A stretch of DNA of 64,000 bases from Priestia aryabhattai (GTDB taxonomy: Bacteria; Bacillota; Bacilli; Bacillales; Bacillaceae_H). A model generated the notes under the pieces. It was not told the DNA's origin and ran no database searches. It saw nothing but the letters and a program-made list of their open reading frames with translations. This document shows positions 1 to 8,911 of this stretch, piece after piece. The DNA lies in assembly GCF_023715685.1 (NCBI RefSeq), contig NZ_JAMBOQ010000001.1:682001-746000 (forward strand), read 5' to 3'. The position numbers were made by a program, and so were the translations under genes. The first letter of the stretch is position 1, and each line of letters opens with the position of its first letter.

Positions 1-16
1 CCTATCATTTGGCCAT

Positions 17-47
17 AAAAAAATCGTCTCTTGCAGACGATTTTTTT
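17..47 (-). terminator. Terminator after ylbL
   Basis: A 10-bp stem (20-29 with 35-44) has a five-base loop. On the minus strand it is followed by a run of T, and it overlaps the ylbL stop codon. This is the usual form of an intrinsic terminator. Confidence 0.8.
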
Positions 48-1062
48 ATGGTTTCAGCTTTTCTAAATATATTACGGCATCCGAAAATGAATCTACGGGT
101 ACAATTTTCATATCACTGTTTATTTTTTTAGCTGTCTTCACTGCTTCTCGGTAGTTAGAGCCCGCGGCCCCTTTTTCATTTGGTGCAAAGAAAATCTCTG
201 CTCCTTCTTTATCTGCGGCTACAATTTTTTGCGAAATACCTCCGATTGGTCCTACCTCTCCTTTATCATTTATAGTCCCTGTACCTGCAACGCGGTGGCC
301 TTTTGTCATGTCCTCTTTAACAAGCTGATTATAGATTTCAAGCGAGAACATCAGTCCTGCTGAAGGCCCTCCTATTTTTTCAGTATCAATATGTATATCG
401 GGCTTAACTTTTAATTCTTGATTCGTTTCTAAGGCAATTCCTAGACCTACTCGTTTAGGCTCATCAGGAAATGCTTTAACTTTTAGAGTATGTTTGCTTT
501 CTTTGCCATCTCTTTTTACATAAATTGATACTGAATCTCCTGCTTTTTTAGTCGATACGTAGTTGATTAAGTCCTCAGCAGTTTGAATTTTTTTCTCGTC
601 TACTTTCGTCACTACATCTCCAACATGAAGTTTTCCATGTGCAGGCATACTTTCTACAACATATGTAACATAAACGCCTTTATTGTGATAGGAAACGCTC
701 TTTCCAGCTGCTTCATACGCTACTGAAATAGCGGCATTTTTTGACGTATCCATCATATGTAATTGCCTTGTCGAGTAATCTTCATCGCTTTCACCTTGCT
801 GCAAAATTTGCTTTGTAGGGAAAATTTCATGAAAGTCCTGTATTTTCGCAAGACCATATGAAAGAGGAGTTGCTCTACCCATTCTTACAGTTGTAAGCAT
901 AAACGTCCCTTTTTCATGGTATCCATCTTCTACTTTAATAATAGGCGCAAGTTCTTCTGCCATTCCAGGCTTTGTAATGTAGTATGGCAATGGATAAAAA
1001 CAAAGCATTGCCACCACTGCAATAACAGCCAAATATACCAAAATTCTAATTCTAGATTTCAC
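46..1062 (-). CDS. ylbL: PDZ domain-containing Lon-like serine protease YlbL
   Basis: A membrane-anchored protease of the YlbL/SepM type. One N-terminal membrane segment is followed by a PDZ domain in the middle and a Lon-type (S16) protease domain at the C-terminus. The catalytic serine lies in GGPSAGLMFS and the probable catalytic lysine in GGISQKI. The start chosen is GTG at 1062 behind an AAGGAG site. An upstream ATG in the same frame would add about 25 residues that lie wholly inside ylbK. The gene overlaps the end of ylbK by 11 bases, so the two are probably translationally coupled. The B. subtilis homologue is linked to DNA-damage checkpoint recovery by degrading YneA; the same role here is inferred. 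Confidence 0.93.
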   Translation of the reverse strand: MKSRIRILVYLAVIAVVAMLCFYPLPYYITKPGMAEELAPIIKVEDGYHEKGTFMLTTVRMGRATPLSYGLAKIQDFHEIFPTKQILQQGESDEDYSTRQLHMMDTSKNAAISVAYEAAGKSVSYHNKGVYVTYVVESMPAHGKLHVGDVVTKVDEKKIQTAEDLINYVSTKKAGDSVSIYVKRDGKESKHTLKVKAFPDEPKRVGLGIALETNQELKVKPDIHIDTEKIGGPSAGLMFSLEIYNQLVKEDMTKGHRVAGTGTINDKGEVGPIGGISQKIVAADKEGAEIFFAPNEKGAAGSNYREAVKTAKKINSDMKIVPVDSFSDAVIYLEKLKP

Positions 1063-1849
1063 TTTTTTTGTTCTCCTTCCAGTGATCAATTGCTTGTAGA
1101 ATAGAAGGCAACTGCTCATGTGCTGCTTGTTCACCAATTGAAATCATTTCTTGAATGTTTGTAAACGCTCTGGAACTAAAAGTATCGAGATTAGGACGAA
1201 TCATAATGTCTGAAACAATGGACCGATGAGCTACTAACTCATCTTGCAAAATATCTAAACTTTGCATAATGACATCAAAAATGGAGCTGATTTCTGCATT
1301 CACTTTCGCTTTTGATACATCGACTCCAATGACAATATCAGATCCCATTTCTTTTACAACCGATACAGGAATACGGTCCACTACCCCGCCGTCTACAAGC
1401 AATCGCCCATCAATTACTTCGGGAGCAAAGATTCCTGGAATTGAAATACTTGCTCTCACCGCTTCAGCGATAGGGCCTTTTTTAAACACCACTTTCTCTC
1501 CTGTTTTCAAATCTGTTGCTACAATGGCAAACGGTATAGATAACTGTTCAATGTTTCTATTTTGCGTAAAAGTGCGAACTAACGATTTTACTCTTTTGCC
1601 CGTAATAAATCCCATTTTAGGCACGGTAAAATCCAAATAATACTTTCGTTTGAACGTTAGCGCCATTTTATAAAGAGTTGCTAGTTCAATACCTGACGCA
1701 TATAGTGCACCAACTAAAGCTCCCATGCTGCTGCCAGCTAGAAAATCAATAGGAATATTATTTTCTGTTAGCGTTTTAATTACTCCTAAATGTGCAAAAC
1801 CTCTAGCTCCACCTGAGCCTAACGCAACTCCTATTTTTGGGCTTTCCAC
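1052..1849 (-). CDS. ylbK: Patatin-like phospholipase family protein YlbK
   Basis: A 265-residue patatin-type serine hydrolase. It has the glycine-rich oxyanion motif GSGGARG at residues 12-18, the nucleophile elbow GSSMG near residue 40, and the Asp of the Ser-Asp dyad in the DGG motif near residue 150. Proteins of this family (RssA/YchK-like) are cytosolic or membrane-associated lipid hydrolases; the natural substrate of YlbK is not known. Translation probably begins at GTG 1849. It is the first gene of the ylbK-ylbL pair. Confidence 0.92.
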   Translation of the reverse strand: MESPKIGVALGSGGARGFAHLGVIKTLTENNIPIDFLAGSSMGALVGALYASGIELATLYKMALTFKRKYYLDFTVPKMGFITGKRVKSLVRTFTQNRNIEQLSIPFAIVATDLKTGEKVVFKKGPIAEAVRASISIPGIFAPEVIDGRLLVDGGVVDRIPVSVVKEMGSDIVIGVDVSKAKVNAEISSIFDVIMQSLDILQDELVAHRSIVSDIMIRPNLDTFSSRAFTNIQEMISIGEQAAHEQLPSILQAIDHWKENKKSEI

Positions 1850-2262
1850 TTTACCTGCCCCCTCGTTTTACCTTATAGACTTCTAAAAATGTAAAAACAT
1901 TTGATGAGCTTCTCTATCATTGTTGCCCTGTCTTCGGTAGGACTATTCTTCATTTTCTATTTGTTCATTTAGTATGAAGCTAAAGATATGTTTTGCTCAA
2001 TCCACGGTGGTTATTAAGCATTATACTATACTGAAGGTTGTTTTAAGAAATTCTTACTCTTCTCTTACTGCGTACACTAGAAGTGTATTGATTTATGTAT
2101 ATGAATTGTATTTTCAAATGTGACAAGACGCCTTTTTATTCAGTATGAATTTATTTTCTCCTTACTCGTAGGCATAAAGTCGATGCATAGCTTCGTATAT
2201 TGATATATAGAAGAACTTGTACATTTGCCTAAAACTCCTCATTTCATTCATATCAAAATGAC
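1850..2262. other. Intergenic region between divergent ylbK and ylbJ
   Basis: About 410 bases with no plausible gene. It must hold the promoters for the divergently read ylbK and ylbJ. ylbJ is a sporulation gene read by sigma-E in B. subtilis; I could not settle on one convincing sigma-E promoter here. Confidence 0.5.
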
Positions 2263-3501
2263 GTGAGCTTAGAAAAGGAGATGAATCGTTCGTTGAATAA
2301 ATCGATGGTGAAAACACTTCTGCTCGGGACGAGCGTAACACTTCTCGCTATTGCGCTTATTGTATATCCAAAAGAAGCGCTAGAAGGTTCAGTAAGAGGT
2401 CTCAACACATGGTGGAAGGTCGTCTTCCCTTCTCTGCTGCCCTTTTTTATTGTTTCAGAAATGCTTATTGGGTTTGGCGTAGTAAAGTTCATTGGAATCT
2501 TATTAGAGCCGTTTATGAGGCCTTTATTCCGAGTACCTGGAGTAGGGGGTTTTGCTTTAGCAATGGGTATGGCTTCTGGGTTTCCTTCAGGTGCAAAAAT
2601 TACTTCCCGGCTGCGCCAAGAAAAGCAGCTAACAGCTATTGAAGCTGAAAGACTCGTATCATTTACTAACTCATCTAACCCTATTTTTATTTTTGGAGCC
2701 GTGGCAGTTGGCTTTTTTCACAATCCAGCTGTCGGTATCATATTAGCTCTCTCTCATTACATAGGGAATATTTGTGTAGGACTGGTGATGCGTTTTTATG
2801 GATCAGCAAAACCTAAAGAACAAGTAACTCAAAAACCTTCTTTATCGTTAGCTTTTCATGAAATGCATAAAACGCGATTAAAAGATAAGCGTCCTATCGG
2901 GAAGCTTCTAGGAGATGCGGTTACTTCTGCTGTTCAATCTCTCTTAATGATTGGCGGTTTTATCATTTTATTTTCTGTATTAAACAAACTTTTATATGTT
3001 ACTCATATCACGGCTATTTTAAGCAGCGGTTTAGCTTATTTATTTTCCTTTTGTCATATAGGGACTGAACTGAGCCTCCCCTTTATGTCAGGGCTTTTTG
3101 AAATCACGCTAGGAAGCCGTCTAGCAAGTGAAGCGCCAGACACGCTACTTTTTCATCAAATTATCATTGTTAGCTTTGTATTAGGCTTCAGCGGTTTCTC
3201 CGTTCAAGCACAAGTGGCTAGCATACTCGCCGAAACAGATATTCGATTTTTCCCGTTTTTTATTGCGCGAATTTTTCACGGCTGTTTTGCGGTAGTATTC
3301 ACTATCTTTCTATGGGGTCCTCTTCGAGAATCCATTACTACTTTTCAAGCATCTGAAGGAGCACTGCCTGTTTTTTCTCACTTAGAGTCTGTTACGATTC
3401 TATCGCAGTGGCTAAACGTGTACGGTCCGCTCTTAACAATTTTTACGCTTTGCTGCTATATTTATATATATTCAAAACGAACGTTTCTTCATCGTTCCTA
3501 G
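2263..3501 (+). CDS. ylbJ: Sporulation integral membrane protein YlbJ
   Basis: A polytopic membrane protein of about 400 residues with roughly eight hydrophobic segments and gate-like motifs such as GMASGFPSGAK. It belongs to the YlbJ/SpoIIM-like nucleoside-recognition ('gate') family, which is found in spore formers and needed for heat-resistant spores. The exact start is uncertain. An AAAAGGAG site at 2273-2280 lies inside the longest frame and would favour TTG 2293 (402 residues) over GTG 2263. The gene runs opposite to its neighbours, as a separately regulated unit. Confidence 0.9.
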   Translation: MSLEKEMNRSLNKSMVKTLLLGTSVTLLAIALIVYPKEALEGSVRGLNTWWKVVFPSLLPFFIVSEMLIGFGVVKFIGILLEPFMRPLFRVPGVGGFALAMGMASGFPSGAKITSRLRQEKQLTAIEAERLVSFTNSSNPIFIFGAVAVGFFHNPAVGIILALSHYIGNICVGLVMRFYGSAKPKEQVTQKPSLSLAFHEMHKTRLKDKRPIGKLLGDAVTSAVQSLLMIGGFIILFSVLNKLLYVTHITAILSSGLAYLFSFCHIGTELSLPFMSGLFEITLGSRLASEAPDTLLFHQIIIVSFVLGFSGFSVQAQVASILAETDIRFFPFFIARIFHGCFAVVFTIFLWGPLRESITTFQASEGALPVFSHLESVTILSQWLNVYGPLLTIFTLCCYIYIYSKRTFLHRS

Positions 3502-3502
3502 T

Positions 3503-3556
3503 AAAAAAAGAACGTGCACCTCTTCTTATCAGCAAAGAAAACGTCACGTTCTTTTT
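3503..3556. terminator. Bidirectional terminator between ylbJ and coaD
   Basis: A long hairpin with arms AAAGAACGTG and CACGTTCTTT. It is flanked by A-runs on the left and T-runs on the right, so it can end ylbJ on the plus strand and coaD on the minus strand. Confidence 0.75.
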
Positions 3557-3560
3557 TATC

Positions 3561-4082
<522 letters not shown>

Positions 4083-4090
4083 TCATTGAT

Positions 4091-4660
4091 TTATTCAACT
4101 GATTCTTCTTCTTTGTATGTATAAATAGAAACACCAATGATACCGTACGTTTCGTTTTTTATTTTTTTAAATAAACCAATCTCATTATCTAAATGTACAT
4201 CATGAGAATGCTCCGCTACAATAATTCCTGTTTTTGCTAGAAGATTTTCTTCACTTACCGTTTCGATAAGCGCTTTCAACTTTTGTGCTTTATACGGTGG
4301 ATCAAGCAAAAGTAAATCGACAGTCAGCTCCCTTTTCTTTATCGCTTTCAGTGCACGTTCTGCATCATTTCGATACACTTCAGCGCGTTCTTCTAACCGG
4401 CAAGATGCTAAGTTTGCTTTAATCGTCTGAATCGCTTTGCCATCCCGATCCACAAAAATGACTTTATCTATTCCTCGACTTAGAGCTTCAATTCCCAAGC
4501 CACCGCTTCCACCGAACAAATCAAGAGCTGTTCCACCTTCAAAAAACGGTCCAATCATATTAAAAATAGCTTCTTTCACCTTATCTGTTGTAGGGCGGGT
4601 TGAGTATCCTGGAACCGCCTTTAACGCATGGCCTTTATATGAACCTGCTACTACTCTCAT
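4091..4660 (-). CDS. rsmD: 16S rRNA (guanine(966)-N(2))-methyltransferase RsmD
   Basis: Methylates N2 of G966 of 16S rRNA. The SAM-binding loop DLFGGSGGLGIEALSRG lies near residues 46-62 and the catalytic LLDPPY motif near residue 120. Start ATG 4660 gives 189 residues beginning MRVVAGSYKG, the usual start of the family. An in-frame GTG nine bases upstream is less likely because the ribosome-binding site would be too close. In B. subtilis this gene is ylbH. Confidence 0.95.
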   Translation of the reverse strand: MRVVAGSYKGHALKAVPGYSTRPTTDKVKEAIFNMIGPFFEGGTALDLFGGSGGLGIEALSRGIDKVIFVDRDGKAIQTIKANLASCRLEERAEVYRNDAERALKAIKKRELTVDLLLLDPPYKAQKLKALIETVSEENLLAKTGIIVAEHSHDVHLDNEIGLFKKIKNETYGIIGVSIYTYKEEESVE

Positions 4661-4986
4661 CCTTATCACTACCTTACTTTTACTTCCTTATTCTTCATTA
4701 TCCTAACATATTTTGAATTACAAAGACTAGCAAAAATCCTCAATTTATTCAATGCTGTATACATTCTGTGCAATAACCCAGCAGCTTGCTTTTATGGTGG
4801 ACTTTTACGACCGTGTCCTTAGATAAACTGATTCCCTTCTAAAAGATACACCTATGAAGATCATTCGGCATTTAGTTCATAGAAGATTTCCTTTACTTTA
4901 ATATGTCATAATAAACGTAAATCCACCCTTTTTCTCTGTCATGTTATCAGTCTTTTATGTTTTAAAAAGTGAATTTCACAAGACAG
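4661..4986. other. Intergenic region upstream of rsmD and the csfG-like RNA
   Basis: No gene is visible. It should contain the rsmD promoter on the minus strand. A weak inverted repeat (CTATGAA ... TTCATAG) occurs near 4851-4882, without a T-run. Confidence 0.4.
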
Positions 4987-5015
4987 GTATATGAACGTTT
5001 AAAACGGACATACTG
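4987..5015 (+). promoter_or_regulatory. Candidate forespore (sigma-F/sigma-G) promoter of csfG
   Basis: GTATA at 4987-4991 matches the -35 of sigma-F and sigma-G. GGACATACTG at 5006-5015 fits the sigma-F -10 consensus GGnnAnAHTR at every position. It also contains CATACT, a sigma-G-like -10, 17 bases after the -35. A start about seven bases downstream would fall right at the first hairpin of the RNA. The match to both factors agrees with the known dual control of CsfG. Confidence 0.65.
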
Positions 5016-5020
5016 ACTAG

Positions 5021-5200
5021 TAACAACATCATCTAACCGATGTTGTTGCCAACCGCGGAGAAGACTTACGTTTCCCCATAAGTTCTTCCTCCGGTTTCTC
5101 CTCTCCCTTTGCCTTCATCAAGGTGCTTGTAATCGCAGAGGTGATTACACCCCTTTATTGAAGGGCCCTACAATGAGTAGTTGTAGGGATTTTTTTATTT
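5021..5200 (+). ncRNA. csfG: CsfG-like sporulation small RNA
   Basis: A structured non-coding stretch between rsmD (ylbH) and ylbG, where I recall CsfG (ncr1575) lying in B. subtilis. Four hairpins follow one another: 5022-5047 (arms AACAACATC/GATGTTGTT), about 5053-5094 with a pyrimidine-rich loop, 5112-5164 (long, with GTAATC/GATTAC at the tip), and the terminator at 5166-5200 with a T-run. A single-stranded pyrimidine tract (TTTCTCCTCTCCCTTT, 5095-5110) could pair with Shine-Dalgarno sites. CsfG is a forespore-specific RNA of unknown target in endospore formers. Identification rests on position, promoter and structure, not on an alignment. Confidence 0.7.
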
Positions 5201-5272
5201 ACTCTTAAAATATTCAGTGATACATTAAACTACGTGAGTTTGCTTTTTTAATACATAGAGGGGGAAATACAT

Positions 5273-5659
5273 ATGATTCAGCGTTTTATTGAGCTCGGAG
5301 AAGGGTATTCAGATATTTATGAGCTGTTAGAGATTGTCAAAAGCAACAAACATCGTCTTGCTCATCTTATTATGCTGCGAACAGTAAAAGAAGATCGACA
5401 AGTAGCTTCTTTTGTCGCTGTCTTGCATCCAACAGCTGAAGGGAATTTCCAACCGCTTTACATTTGCCGAGAAGGAATTGTTTTAAAACAAAACGACAGC
5501 AAGCGCGTTGAGTTATTTAAACGAGCAGCTGAGGAAGCGGGAAAAGAAATTGTGGTACTCGATGTCAAACCATCTACTACATTTCCAGAAACAGCACTAT
5601 ACTATCAGCACCTTATTGGCATTTTGCGAATGAACCGCTTTATTCCGCCAATGCAATAA
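5273..5659 (+). CDS. Conserved hypothetical protein, 128 residues
   Basis: A cytosolic protein of unknown function beginning MIQRFIELGEGY, with mixed alpha/beta composition, no membrane segment and no cysteine pair. Proteins of this type sit near ylbG in several Bacillaceae and are sometimes labelled 'methylthioribose kinase', for which I see no kinase motif. Start ATG 5273 follows an AGGGGG ribosome-binding site at good spacing. The frame lies directly downstream of the csfG-like terminator and is opposite to its ylb neighbours. B. subtilis lacks a gene at this place. Confidence 0.8.
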   Translation: MIQRFIELGEGYSDIYELLEIVKSNKHRLAHLIMLRTVKEDRQVASFVAVLHPTAEGNFQPLYICREGIVLKQNDSKRVELFKRAAEEAGKEIVVLDVKPSTTFPETALYYQHLIGILRMNRFIPPMQ

Positions 5660-5704
5660 TCTCATCTTATCCCTACCTATTCGTTTGCTAAGGGCAAGTA
5701 AAAT

Positions 5705-5737
5705 AAAAAAAGGAATGTACATCACATTCCTTTTTTG
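5705..5737. terminator. Bidirectional terminator
   Basis: Stem AGGAATGT (5711-5718) / ACATTCCT (5724-5731) is flanked by A- and T-runs. It serves the convergent genes at 5273-5659 (plus) and ylbG (minus). Confidence 0.8.
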
Positions 5738-5738
5738 T

Positions 5739-6014
5739 TTAAATTCCTATCTTATAGTCATATTCCTTCGCTTTATCAGGCTTTGAATTTTCGAATTCTG
5801 TTTTTAAAAACGGCCGATAAGAAGGATCTACTTTCTTCACAAAAGGTAGAGACTGAAGTTTATGGATTGTTTTTTCAATGCCATCTTGGTTGCAATATAA
5901 GACAACATACTTTAATTCTTTAGATACGTAATGTACATTTCCGTACTTTCGCAATGCTTTTGCTTGCTTAACAGAATGCACATACGCCACAATTCCTTGA
6001 CGTTCAACAAACAT
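5739..6014 (-). CDS. ylbG: YlbG family protein (DUF2129)
   Basis: A 91-residue cytosolic protein whose C-terminal half ([21 protein letters not shown]) is nearly invariant in the YlbG family. The function is unknown. Start ATG 6014 follows AGGGGA with seven bases between; the longer frame to 6059 has no such site. The usual order ylbF, ylbG, ylbH is kept, but with small genes inserted between. Confidence 0.92.
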   Translation of the reverse strand: MFVERQGIVAYVHSVKQAKALRKYGNVHYVSKELKYVVLYCNQDGIEKTIHKLQSLPFVKKVDPSYRPFLKTEFENSKPDKAKEYDYKIGI

Positions 6015-6091
6015 ATTTAGTTCCCCTTTTGCATACGTTATATTGGTTTTCTTTATCATAAATTCTTTTATATGAAGTAGGTGCTTTATGT

Positions 6092-6406
6092 ATGAATTTA
6101 GATGATATCTGGATGCTCTTTCTTACTCATTTTAACGAGCACGGAGCTATTGAACAAGTCATTTTCAAAAAAATCACAAATATACCCTTTTTGTATATAA
6201 ACACATCAATTAAGCGTAGAAAAATAGATGAGCTTCTAGAAGCTTCATCTATTTTTGCTATATCCAATACAAATGCTACGTGGCGCTCGACTTTTGTCAG
6301 AAGTCAGCATCTTACTTATGTCTATCAACATAGGTTTTACGTTCCACAGCGTAAAATGGCCTGCTGCGGAAATTCCTGTGCTGATTGCATTCGATTTATA
6401 CAGTGA
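6092..6406 (+). CDS. Small protein with a C-terminal CCGxxCxxC motif
   Basis: A 104-residue frame between ylbG and ylbF, convergent with ylbF and ending five bases from the ylbF stop. Its tail reads [10 protein letters not shown], like the cysteine cluster of 'oxidoreductase-like' small proteins. The body (NVPFLY-like and [12 protein letters not shown] segments) looks like a real folded protein. The start ATG 6092 has only a weak AGGTG site. No assigned function. The cysteines may bind metal or an Fe-S cluster, which is inference. It could still be a chance frame, but residue composition argues for a gene. Confidence 0.65.
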   Translation: MNLDDIWMLFLTHFNEHGAIEQVIFKKITNIPFLYINTSIKRRKIDELLEASSIFAISNTNATWRSTFVRSQHLTYVYQHRFYVPQRKMACCGNSCADCIRFIQ

Positions 6407-6411
6407 ACGGC

Positions 6412-6858
6412 TTATGCGCTGCACCCACAGCTTCCACCAGATCCGCAGCCACCGCCGCAGCTGCTTCCCGTATCAAAAAACGGATTTCCCGTCGGTACTT
6501 TAACGTGATCTGAAACAGCTTGACCAAGGATAACGCTAATTTCATCAAGCAGCTTTTGTAATTCATTTTCTGCTTTTTTGAACGTAGCGATTGTCGCGTG
6601 TAAATCAACTTGACGCTTTACATCACGTACTTGTCTCGTAATGGTTTTATAATCAGGATGATATTTTCCAAATCGCTGAACATCCTCATACTGTTCCTTT
6701 ATTTTCATAAATTCAGCAATTAATGCCTGTGCATGTGAATCTTTTTTTAATCTATATAAACATTGACGATAGTTCTCGGCTATGTCTGATTGTAACACCA
6801 TGTTAGCTACGTGATCAGACTCATCGAGTAATTCAACAGTTCTCATTGTTGTCAGCAT
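6412..6858 (-). CDS. ylbF: RicF (YlbF), regulator of RNase Y / iron-sulfur Ric complex
   Basis: In B. subtilis YlbF forms a complex with YmcA and YaaT that carries iron-sulfur clusters, specifies mRNA processing by RNase Y, and is needed for competence, sporulation and biofilm formation. This 148-residue protein has the helical body (about 1-125) of the YlbF/YmcA family. A cysteine-rich tail, CGGGCGSGGSCGC, lies at residues 134-146, the cluster-binding region. Start ATG 6858 follows GGAGGTG. Confidence 0.93.
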   Translation of the reverse strand: MLTTMRTVELLDESDHVANMVLQSDIAENYRQCLYRLKKDSHAQALIAEFMKIKEQYEDVQRFGKYHPDYKTITRQVRDVKRQVDLHATIATFKKAENELQKLLDEISVILGQAVSDHVKVPTGNPFFDTGSSCGGGCGSGGSCGCSA

Positions 6859-6958
6859 GGCTGTGCACCTCCGTTTTTATCTTATCACGTTTTGGACCTA
6901 AAGAAAAAGAACTTGCTAAAACAGCTTACACTGATTTCCTACAAGTTCTACTTTTTAA

Positions 6959-7345
6959 CTATATAATTTCAACCGTAAAGGTATTCCTCACTTGATAACT
7001 TTCTTCTTTAGATTTCATTAGTTCAATCGTAACAGTATGAGATCCTTTTGGAAGATCACTTAAAACAAAGGCTGCTTGCTTCATTTCTTTAAATGGTTTT
7101 CCATCTACTGTGATTTGAAGGAATCCACTCTCTGTTGAAAATGAAAACCCGCTTAGAATACATTCGACGTATACATTCTGTCCTTTCACATGCTGATGTA
7201 CCATCAGTGAAGGTTTTGCATTCATTGCACCAAAAGTTTCAGCTACCCGCAGTTGAGAGGAAATTTTAGTTTCAGGTTTTGGTTTATCATGGTTGCATCC
7301 TAGCAGAGAAACTACACATAATGCCGTCGTTAATAGTAAGCGCAT
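6959..7345 (-). CDS. Small lipoprotein of unknown function
   Basis: A 128-residue exported protein with a signal peptide ending in the lipobox LLGC (Cys17), so it is expected to be lipid-anchored on the outer face of the membrane. The mature part is beta-rich, with a PKGSHTVTIELMK segment typical of an immunoglobulin-like or carbohydrate-binding fold. No named family was recognised. Start ATG 7345 follows AAAGGAA. It sits between ylbF and ylbE, where B. subtilis has no gene. Confidence 0.8.
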   Translation of the reverse strand: MRLLLTTALCVVSLLGCNHDKPKPETKISSQLRVAETFGAMNAKPSLMVHQHVKGQNVYVECILSGFSFSTESGFLQITVDGKPFKEMKQAAFVLSDLPKGSHTVTIELMKSKEESYQVRNTFTVEII

Positions 7346-7444
7346 AATACCATTCCTTTATCATTCGTTTCTCCATAGTGTTTACAAACTCTTTGTTTTT
7401 ACTCATGACGTGCAAAAATCTCTGCATCGCTATGTATGCAGAGA

Positions 7445-7681
7445 TCATTGATTTTTCATGGATTGAAACATATGAAACATCATGTTTGCCATTTGAATCG
7501 AATTCGAAAACTTTTCGACTTTATGAGGAATCGTTTGTTTATAGTAGTGTTTGGATTCTAATTCAAATTTCTCCAGTTCTTCAGGATTTCTAGATAAACG
7601 CCGGTACCACATTGGCTGTTCACGAACGAAGTCGTTGAGTTTAGGACGAGACTGCATATACTCATATATATCTTTTCTCAT
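7445..7681 (-). CDS. ylbE: YlbE-like protein
   Basis: A 78-residue charged cytosolic protein with the conserved segment PMWYRRLSRNPEEL of the YlbE family; its function is unknown. It begins at ATG 7681, five bases after the ylbD stop, so both are co-transcribed. Confidence 0.92.
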   Translation of the reverse strand: MRKDIYEYMQSRPKLNDFVREQPMWYRRLSRNPEELEKFELESKHYYKQTIPHKVEKFSNSIQMANMMFHMFQSMKNQ

Positions 7682-7686
7682 TGCGT

Positions 7687-8106
7687 TTAATCTTTCCTAA
7701 AGCCAAATGGATTCCCTGGCCCGGAAGCTGCTCCTCCACCTGATGGCTTAGATGGTTGAAATTGCTGCAGTACTTGTTGAATATTCGAAATGGCTGAATT
7801 TACATTTGTGATATGATTTTGCATTTGATTCAAGTCCATGTTTTTCAGCGAGGATACAATTGTACCCATAATATCTTTTTTCTCCTCTTTCTCCCCTGTT
7901 GCAGCAGCTGGTTCAGCCTTTGCACTTTCTTCTGAACGATATGCCTCCCACATTGGATCTTCTGCACCGAATAAATACCAATCTTCATAAAGCTCTTTCC
8001 ACGTTTTTTGCTGCTTTCGAACCTGTTCCACTAATTTTGGATGTGATTTTACAAATTGTTTAAATTCCACAACGGACGGATGAAGCTCTCGTTTGGTTTC
8101 CTTCAC
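7687..8106 (-). CDS. ylbD: YlbD-like spore coat protein
   Basis: A 139-residue protein with a charged N-terminal half containing FKQFVKSHPKLVEQVR, a low-complexity Ala/Glu middle and a Gly/Pro-rich tail. In B. subtilis YlbD is a coat-associated sporulation protein. GTG 8106 is chosen because it is seven bases from GAGGTG. GTG 8112 would be too close. Confidence 0.88.
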   Translation of the reverse strand: MKETKRELHPSVVEFKQFVKSHPKLVEQVRKQQKTWKELYEDWYLFGAEDPMWEAYRSEESAKAEPAAATGEKEEKKDIMGTIVSSLKNMDLNQMQNHITNVNSAISNIQQVLQQFQPSKPSGGGAASGPGNPFGFRKD

Positions 8107-8188
8107 AGTCACTCACCTCATACTTAAATATAGCCTACTATATCTTAGAAAAAGAGAGCTCGTTTGGTTCGCCTATTTCAAAAAAATT

Positions 8189-8776
8189 TTATAGCTGTTT
8201 TTTTGAAGAGACACGAACTGTGAACCAGTATGTAATGAAAATAGATAAAATGCTTAGCCAAAATGTAAAATAACCAATCTCAGACATATACGCATTGAGC
8301 ATGCTGTATCTTGGCATCATAGAAAAAACGTAATCAATGATATCGTTATGCACAGTCCATACAGCGGCAACGGCTAAATGCCATAATTTAATCCGATAAA
8401 ACGGTACGTATAAAAGCCCTTGAAAAGCCATTGCTGCATGAGAAGCCATTAACATGAGCATCATCCAATCAATGTATCCTGTTAATACATAGACCAACAT
8501 ATTCATTACGACGGCCCAAATACCGTATTTAAACAGCGTGATCATTGCTAAAGCTTCAAATAGTGAAAAATGTTTTCCAAGTAAAAGACCGATAAGTACA
8601 ATGACAAAAAACAAGCTTGCTGTTGGACTATCAGGCACAAATAATAAAAACTTCTTAGGTGTTTCTGCTAATTGACTACCATACCAAATATATCCATATA
8701 TTGTTCCCAATATATTCACAATCAGCAAAAGCGTTAAAAAACGCTTATCTTTTAAGGTATACCATAACCAAGCCAT
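8189..8776 (-). CDS. ypjA: DUF1405 membrane protein YpjA
   Basis: A 195-residue integral membrane protein with five or six membrane segments and the conserved polar motif HNDIIDY between segments. Its function is unknown. It follows the qcrABC operon exactly as in B. subtilis and is probably partly co-transcribed past the qcrC terminator. The gene after it is ylbD, not ypjB as in B. subtilis, so a synteny break lies just downstream. Confidence 0.9.
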   Translation of the reverse strand: MAWLWYTLKDKRFLTLLLIVNILGTIYGYIWYGSQLAETPKKFLLFVPDSPTASLFFVIVLIGLLLGKHFSLFEALAMITLFKYGIWAVVMNMLVYVLTGYIDWMMLMLMASHAAMAFQGLLYVPFYRIKLWHLAVAAVWTVHNDIIDYVFSMMPRYSMLNAYMSEIGYFTFWLSILSIFITYWFTVRVSSKKQL

Positions 8777-8880
8777 TTAGAAAGCCTCCTTTACATTTGC
8801 TCTCTTCTTTATTATGTACAGTTTTTGGACAATAGCAAGCATCTATCTCCTCGACGTAAAACACCACATTAAATAAATTC

Positions 8881-8905
8881 AAAAAAAAACCAGCCCTTTG
8901 GCTGA
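8881..8905 (-). terminator. Terminator after qcrC
   Basis: A short stem CAGCC (8891-8895) / GGCTG (8900-8904) is followed on the minus strand by nine T. It may only partly stop transcription into ypjA. Confidence 0.6.
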
Positions 8906-8911
8906 TTTTCA

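Noticed and set aside
1269..1640. 123-residue plus-strand frame inside ylbK
   Set aside because: Antisense shadow of ylbK with no ribosome-binding site.
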